Shown one piece after another: positions 18,501 through 20,856 of a DNA stretch of 20,856 bases. The position numbers and the translations under genes were made by a program. The notes under the pieces are model-generated. The model did not search any database. It was given only the letters and a program-made list of their open reading frames with translations, and had not been told where the DNA came from. Within the stretch, counting starts at the first letter, position 1, and each line of letters opens with the position of its first letter. Source of the DNA: a virus; IMG/VR virus record IMGVR_UViG_3300008107_001304, positions 1 through 20,856 of that record. One strand, 5' to 3'.

Positions 18501-19951
18501 TTCTAGCAAAAACAGCTACGACTAATAAGAATTATGCTAATGCTGCAGTTGATATCAGGAGAGTTGATGATCTAACTATCTCTGCTGACCCATATGGAAC
18601 AGCAGGTATTTGCCGTTTCCAAAAGTCACAGTTTACTCTAGGTGCTGCTGGCAACGGATCAGTAACACTCAAGACTGGTGCTGATAGTGGATTGGATGCT
18701 GACTTGCTTGATGGCGCACAAGGCGCTTATTACTTGAATGCTAGCAATCTAAATGCTGGTACTCTGTCAGTTGATCGTCTTGCTGGAACATATAACATCT
18801 CCATCTCGGGTCAGTCTGGTAACACACTACGTCTGATTACCTCTACAAATAACCCAACATCTTCACCTTCCCCAAGCGCATTTGCTGAGGGTATTATTGC
18901 TGATACTAGAAACAATACTTCAGATAGTTTGGAAGATGGTGGAACCAGACACCTCGTTCTCACACTAAGGAATGGATCGTCTGGTTTCGATGCTACTTTT
19001 GGTGGCGTAAGGCAACTTGCCTTCACTGACAACAACAATATGTGGCTTCGTGGTTCTGGAACTGGAGTTACCACATTTGGTTCCTGGGCTAAAGTCTGGA
19101 CCGATCTAAATGATGGTTCTGGAACTGGTTTGGACGCTGACAAACTTGATGGTCGCCAAGGAGCATTCTACCAAAATGCTTATAATATAAACGCTGGCAC
19201 TATTAGTGATAATCGCTTACCATCATACGCTACTCAAAAGAGTTTCAATAATAGCGTAAAAGTTCTAACAACGACCAATAATCCTTATTATGACATTTAC
19301 GTTACTGGTTTTGTATTGACAGCATCTCCATTCCTTGCTGGTCAGAACGTAAACCTATATGATGTCAACTCACAAGGAACTGGAACAATCCTCATCACCA
19401 ATGTAATTACATATAATGATGCTGATGATATGATGGATTATAGCATCATTACTGGTGTTCTAACTACTGGTACATTTAATGGTGCTCAGACAATTGGTAC
19501 TGCATCAAACAGAGTTGCTTTCCAAGACTATAGCCTAAACTCAAGTGGAACCTTTGAAACGGCATCACTTGTCAGCAGTACTGGAACTGCTCTACTAAAA
19601 CTTGGTAGGAAGGATGGCACTGCATCATCCCCTGCTATCTACTTCAGCAGCAGCTCTTCAGCAGCATCCAACTATAACGTTGCTCTTGTTGCTTCTGGTG
19701 GTAGCAATACTGATGGAAGTGGTAACCTCAACATTGTTGCTGGTAATGCAAGTGCAGTAACGATCAACAACAACGCTATCTGGAACGCTGGTAACCTAAC
19801 TCCAGCAACCAACAACGTTGCGAATACCGTTGTTCTCCGTGATGCTTCTGGTAACTTCGCTGCTGGCACAATCACCGCTAGCGTTACTGGTGCTGCTTCT
19901 CTCAACGTATTGAAAGCAGGCGATACGATGACGCCTTTAACAGTGGTCTAG
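12509..19951 (+). CDS. Giant modular tail fiber protein, main body (2480 residues)
   Basis: Modules in order: N-terminal attachment region (residues 1-60); GSGYT-type beta repeats (about 66-140); two W-x-x-N/S-T modules (about 196-248 and 511-561); a pectin-lyase-like beta-helix start ('GGRVYVSAEIGNDSNNGRS', about 293-395); two tandem helical repeats (about 717-1140); a second conserved beta-helix block (about 1172-1310, 'SMVAAQFTIVSFGGTGYRVV'); 'TDELGDFKVGYFARI' and 'SKLPTQKAVKDYISNN' (about 1455-1531); 'DSGKISIDQIPALRPFNVF' (about 1553-1571); more GSGYT repeats (about 1654-1733 and 1930-1990); and two 'LDADxLDGxQG' repeats. A pyocin-knob-like 'MWLRGSGTGVTTFGSWAKVW' sits between the LDG repeats, and the final linker is 'LNVLKAGDTMT'. 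The combination is that of a cyanomyovirus long fiber contacting the host surface. It is expected late in infection, from the promoter motif 40 bases upstream. Confidence 0.88.
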   Translation: MSLEFNADKQIIKSTNPRIIGSGDFTIRSGSGSDEKEVFRVQLDNTTKLPRIGVNRTGEKIEKILINQGFNGSGYTTQPSVLIDPPSLPGGIQAQASAIISAGSVVAIIVDNVGSGYTSAPSVTITGGNGNGAAATAYLDTVDYELDVNGAIRTSTSIISDTARILNLDIDNFVTADAKFRAPSLKTYANNTGTLWASSTSVSINSTLYFGNNIYQALNTGLSGSVPPTHSDGIVSNGTVSLKHIGYRVSSPLLKGYNEDMSYPRSITPPFGDDSDKIATTEYVLNLATNDVGGRVYVSAEIGNDSNNGRSAAAPVRTIKRACQIASQTKGIKETVVVSGGEYVEDNPISIPADCSVVGDSLRIVIVRPNNPNKHMFKFADKNYISGLTFRDKIDSNGDPIATWKYACVFDDKQRIYYDPASGGDFKRSFPIGHQIFGPAKIRVTFQTNTGGTAIAENEYVTGVNTGAVGLVTARTFTSGTVSGTVDVRVLSGSFQTGETFTYPGDGARSWQANTVYTLNTIIYNANNVYSVTTAGTSGSTSPTHTTGAEANGTATLTWIRNVYNLIAVQVESIRAEGEVVDHITDLTTTLPITRVDGSLQADPATGGIVLYTNPLVGRNNFHNFKENQEIEISGLPTSTPDLSSLNGKQRVFKIIRDADGRSRRIVLYKQLAAFTDVNYIPVNASVKSANNYITLSLLNSPNKFPLPNFVLRRYQDACNLIRNNIDFIKDEAYLQIQDEFSPNFSITSIQTTSGTGGDAGYVIFRVTTTGNHGFYLNDTVSIFKNGLNNNINGTFTVTNRVSATAFEVKWLGVIGTLGLTSGTIYTTSSTPALSASAYVQRSFSVPNEAKCRRDIGHVVNAIIMDLEYGGNYNVIEAAKTYVTGTQIGYVSNEIAETVRSVEIVRQLCILAMRRWRTGNGQIADPLYTPVYSNVARYFDTSVVQDTSSPACNDVASAITTLAYVYTDTLSNNATGTQLDAGYLISRNADFIASEALGYAKALYPALGLTTDQERKCKRDIRYVLAGLRRDLILGGNAGIVTAAESYFTGTELTGIPSAELTATRYAFTKVKELAQLAMRNWKTGANGTGATYTPTYETSISLFTDATILVDPATSKCAGILSAIDTEMTLLDGILAGTTVAGTTTKTYGTLYSPTITYPDGALYDADNKYITPRGVWDDLPAIEASPYIQNASVISFLGGGGCEIDGDKVTQPNSPFAGLELNGAASYPNQGKSMVAAQFTIVSFGGTGYRVVNDGYCQLVSVFVLFCADGVYADSGGYASVTNAATNFGIYALRARGYRKDPYTFDIGTITNITTSVTGKTEITVSGLGRRPFEHYVVKVDGYTNTNTNIEYFVESVRNVTVGPPFTATIVLNEGTDFTKISTGTPVGNSNGEFVGKTIKLHRPSIVNSSGHTWEFAGSGTNYNALPENGGIKIEAYEQVSENYGRVYTSGTDELGDFKVGYFARIENRTGAITFTGTVTISEVEFLKLKGGDVVVTGFDASNTLGGAFATDSKLPTQKAVKDYISNNLGPYINKPYSTNAVPRALVELTDSGKISIDQIPALRPFNVFTVANQAARLALEGALAGDIAIQSDTTTSYILNNDLTSLYLGFPVDTALVFNTGNIFTGSGSGGQIQATEYRQGVVWKINITNPGSGYTVAPNIVISGGNPQGGAVSATATCTIANGQVVSVTITENNGYIGGTGYTTQPSVIFTGPGGAGITATASALIENRLYGDIVNNIKIVDTDTVTSNNTPTGTVVDISRVVNTSSKINGNWVSLSSNQISADAITSGVIATTRLAQNSSEANSFTFLRGDQAYAPVLQSLKGTETRYFAKLNNAVSSGSSTFVFTTNANVLKGHGIVSDVTGIPSGTLVNSVVTAAGFTTVQLNNPVTANISAATIIQFTRPASPLIIDAAYTVGNFVDSVVIANGGSGFTNGSYFDVSLSGGTGTGLKANIIVSGNAVTTITVTNGGVNYNADFSVTSAPSIIGSGSGLVLLAKTATTNKNYANAAVDIRRVDDLTISADPYGTAGICRFQKSQFTLGAAGNGSVTLKTGADSGLDADLLDGAQGAYYLNASNLNAGTLSVDRLAGTYNISISGQSGNTLRLITSTNNPTSSPSPSAFAEGIIADTRNNTSDSLEDGGTRHLVLTLRNGSSGFDATFGGVRQLAFTDNNNMWLRGSGTGVTTFGSWAKVWTDLNDGSGTGLDADKLDGRQGAFYQNAYNINAGTISDNRLPSYATQKSFNNSVKVLTTTNNPYYDIYVTGFVLTASPFLAGQNVNLYDVNSQGTGTILITNVITYNDADDMMDYSIITGVLTTGTFNGAQTIGTASNRVAFQDYSLNSSGTFETASLVSSTGTALLKLGRKDGTASSPAIYFSSSSSAASNYNVALVASGGSNTDGSGNLNIVAGNASAVTINNNAIWNAGNLTPATNNVANTVVLRDASGNFAAGTITASVTGAASLNVLKAGDTMTPLTVV
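13094..13251 (+). repeat. W-x-x-x-T module, copy 2 (giant fiber)
   Basis: The copy reads 'WASSTSVSINSTLYFGNNIY', then 'TGLSGSVPPTHSDG' and 'NGTVSLKHIGY'. It is the most diverged of the three copies but keeps W, NNIY, PTH and NGT in register. Confidence 0.6.
14039..14191 (+). repeat. W-x-A-N-T-x-Y module, copy 3 (giant fiber)
   Basis: The copy reads 'WQANTVYTLNTIIYNANNVY', then 'VTTAGTSGSTSPTHTTG' and 'NGTATLTWI'. It is closer to copy 1, in the other gene, than to copy 2 in the same protein. Confidence 0.7.
14657..15925 (+). repeat. Two tandem helical repeats in the giant fiber
   Basis: Repeat A (about 14657-15437) and repeat B (about 15458-15925) share the order 'LIRNNIDFIKDEA' / 'LISRNADFIASEA', 'KCRRDIGHVV' / 'KCKRDIRYVL', 'LEYGGNYNVIEAAKTYVTGT' / 'LILGGNAGIVTAAESYFTGT', 'LAMRRWRTG' / 'LAMRNWKTG', and 'ACNDVASAI' / 'KCAGILSAI'. 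Repeat A has an extra beta-rich stretch of about 100 residues (about 14743-15037) between its first two elements. Confidence 0.8.
17461..17710 (+). repeat. GSGYT-type beta repeats in the giant fiber
   Basis: Two adjacent units read 'NPGSGYTVAPNIVISGGNPQ' and 'GGTGYTTQPSVIFTGPGGAG', each followed by an alanine/threonine-rich strand. Similar units occur at 12703-12930, at 18290-18490, in the split gene at 8386-8930 and 10174-10630, and once or twice in the DUF4815 protein near 5590-5790. Confidence 0.7.
18692..18781 (+). repeat. LDADxLDGxQG fiber repeat, copy 1
   Basis: This is a 30-codon unit beginning 'LDADLLDGAQGAYY' and ending 'NAGTLSVDRL'. Copy 2 is the same length and matches at 21 of 30 residues. 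This motif is common near the distal end of T4-like marine phage fibers. Confidence 0.8.
19130..19219 (+). repeat. LDADxLDGxQG fiber repeat, copy 2
   Basis: This is a 30-codon unit beginning 'LDADKLDGRQGAFY' and ending 'NAGTISDNRL'. It follows copy 1 after a spacer of about 350 bases that holds the pyocin-knob-like 'GSWAKVW' segment. Confidence 0.8.
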
Positions 19952-20130
19952 GCATTAGCGAGACTGGCGGAAATGGAGCAAGATTAACAATTACTTCATC
20001 TTCTGCTGGATCTATTCTAAATGTTGTTGATAACTCAGCACTTATTTTCCAAACAGATAGTGGTGTAGAGCAAGGTAGATTTAGAAATAATGCTGCTGGA
20101 GGCGGATTATTAGTCAATACTGCTCTTCGT

Positions 20131-20757
20131 TTGGTAAATGGTAATATTACACAGGCACAAACTGGAACAACTGCTATTGATAATAGCTTTACTTCAGGTA
20201 GTAATCCACAAGCATGGAGAATGATTATTCCAGATAATGCCAATACTTCTGGTTTTGGAGTTGGAGCAAATAATCTTGGAATTTATTATAATGGATTATC
20301 GGATTACCACGCTAAGTTTGTAACTGGAGCAAATAATGTATTTTTCCCTGGAAGAGTTTGGGTTGGTAATAGCAATCAAGCAGCTACAACCAGTTATCAA
20401 CTTCAAGTAACTGGTTCTTTTGCCGCTACATCTAAGTCATTCCGTATTCCTCACCCAACCAAAGAGAACCATGACCTCGTTTATGGTTCGTTGGAAGGAC
20501 CAGAGCACGGCGTATATGTTCGTGGTAAGTCATCTGGTGTCGTTGAGTTACCTGATTACTGGGGTGCTCTTGTTGATGAAAACACCATCACCGTTCAACT
20601 CACCCCAATCGGCAATCATATGTCATGGGTTGAGAAGATTGAAGATAACAAGATCCTTATTGGTGGAGGTGAAGCATTCTACTTCGTTCAGGCGATGCGT
20701 AAGGATATTGAGAAGTTAGAGGTTGAAGTTGAGTTACCTGTCGAGGAGGAAGAGTGA
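20131..20757 (+). CDS. C-terminal tip of the giant tail fiber, out of frame with the body
   Basis: Native-looking sequence starts near 19937, and TTG 20131 is merely the first start-like codon. The first half (to about 20420) is a variable, AT-rich tip region ('NNAAGGGLLVNTALRL', 'NLGIYYNGLSDYHAKFV'). The second half is a conserved fiber C-terminus: 'SKSFRIPHPTKENHDLVYG', 'SLEGPEHGVYVRGK', 'LPDYWGALVDENTITVQLTP', and a final Glu-rich 'ELPVEEEE'. I recall this C-terminal domain on many marine phage fibers, where it probably caps or trimerises the tip. It lacks the catalytic features of S74 chaperone domains, as far as I can see. If translated at all here, it would need a frameshift or internal start. 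Confidence 0.7.
   Translation: MVNGNITQAQTGTTAIDNSFTSGSNPQAWRMIIPDNANTSGFGVGANNLGIYYNGLSDYHAKFVTGANNVFFPGRVWVGNSNQAATTSYQLQVTGSFAATSKSFRIPHPTKENHDLVYGSLEGPEHGVYVRGKSSGVVELPDYWGALVDENTITVQLTPIGNHMSWVEKIEDNKILIGGGEAFYFVQAMRKDIEKLEVEVELPVEEEE
20744..20749 (+). promoter_or_regulatory. Strong Shine-Dalgarno (AGGAGG) of the LamG-like gene
   Basis: AGGAGG ends seven bases before the ATG at 20757. It is the best ribosome binding site in the window and is embedded in the Glu codons (GAG GAG GAA GAG) that end the fiber gene. The same bases code the acidic C-terminus and drive initiation of the next gene. Confidence 0.8.
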
Positions 20758-20856
20758 TGGGTATTGGATATAACACTTTCTCTTTTTCTAATGGATTAAT
20801 ATTTTGTTATGATGCCAGAAATACTAAATCGTATTCTGGTTCTGGAACTACTTTTA
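20757..20856 (+). CDS. Start of a LamG/concanavalin-like phage fiber protein, 3' end outside window
   Basis: The ATG overlaps the fiber stop (TGATG) and has an ideal Shine-Dalgarno seven bases upstream. The 33 visible residues include 'NGLIFCYDARNTKSYSGS' then 'GTTF'. This matches the 'GLVxxLDAxNxKSYxGSGTTW' opening I recall from LamG/concanavalin A-like domains of phage fibers, normally followed by 'xDLSGNGNNG'. Such domains fold as beta-sandwiches that often bind sugars, so it may be an extra receptor-binding or fiber-decorating protein. Only the opening motif is seen, so the family call rests on little sequence. Confidence 0.7.
   Translation, partial: MGIGYNTFSFSNGLIFCYDARNTKSYSGSGTTF

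Larger units (their letters stand above)
12509..20757 (+). pseudogene. Giant tail fiber gene of ~2750 codons with a frame break before its tip
   Basis: Frame 2 runs from 12509 to TAG 19949-19951. Frame 1, open from 19882, carries an evident continuation from about 19937 ('NSGLGISETGGNGARL') to the stop at 20757. The continuation has no start codon until TTG 20131 and no ribosome binding site there. The upstream piece ends in the 'LNVLKAGDTMT' linker that in other fibers I remember is followed by 'G-x-LTF' and a tip domain. Here the tip domain follows in the -1 frame. One protein with a 1 (mod 3)-base deletion at 19925-19950 is the simplest reading. Sequencing error, true loss of the tip, or an ongoing tip-module exchange would all fit. 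Confidence 0.7.

Noticed and set aside
19922-19951. Programmed -1 frameshift joining fiber body and tip
   Set aside because: The codons CCT TTA do not form a canonical slippery heptamer, and the joined product would still lack residues expected after the AGDTMT linker.
20420-20719. A 99-codon plus-strand frame overlapping the fiber C-terminus
   Set aside because: The overlapping frame encodes the conserved 'FRIPHPTKE...EGPEHGVYVRG' domain. The alternative frame has no recognisable features.
20823-20831. Second late-promoter motif near the right edge (CTAAAT)
   Set aside because: It lies inside the LamG-like coding sequence and lacks the final A of TAAATA.

Overview
The window is a 20.9-kb piece of the structural region of a tailed phage, most likely a marine T4-like myovirus. 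Hosts of the Prochlorococcus/Synechococcus type (cyanomyovirus) fit best; a pelagimyophage is the main alternative. All genes lie on the + strand, packed end to end with gaps of 48 bases or less. The DNA is AT-rich, with locally GC-richer conserved blocks. The protein families (DUF4815 giant structural protein, 'LDADxLDGxQG' tail-fiber repeats, a beta-helix fiber, a 'FRIPHPTKE...EGPEHGVYVRG' fiber C-terminus, and a LamG-like start) are ones I recognise from memory of cyanomyovirus genomes. No database search was possible.

Layout. (1) 1-7866: the 3' part, at least 2621 codons, of a giant DUF4815 structural protein, open at the left edge. (2) 7876-8082: a 68-residue protein with a C-terminal coiled coil; its end overlaps the next start by 14 bases. 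(3) 8069-11947: a fiber-like structural gene of about 1293 codons, now split into three open frames by two opposing, mutually cancelling frame changes (near 8470 and 9230). (4) 11954-12460: a 168-residue conserved structural protein. (5) A 48-base gap with a T4-type late-promoter motif. (6) 12509-20757: a giant tail fiber of about 2750 codons, split by one frame change near 19935, so that its C-terminal tip lies in another frame. (7) 20757 to the right edge: the first 33 codons of a LamG/concanavalin-like fiber protein, translationally coupled to the fiber by a TGATG overlap and a strong Shine-Dalgarno.

How they fit together. The genes look like baseplate-periphery and adhesion-device components made late in infection. 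The DUF4815 protein probably anchors at the baseplate. The split 1293-codon gene, the 168-residue protein and the 2750-codon fiber would build the host-contacting fibers, and the downstream LamG protein would add a carbohydrate-binding tip. I saw no RNA genes, CRISPR arrays, integrases, insertion sequences or convincing terminators.

What is unusual. The three frame breaks fall only in the two repeat-rich, modular fiber genes, while the 7.9-kb DUF4815 reading frame is intact. The break in the large fiber sits exactly at the 'AGDTMT' junction before a low-GC module, which suggests tip-module exchange. Sequencing or assembly error remains possible. I did not find a wholly new biological system here.
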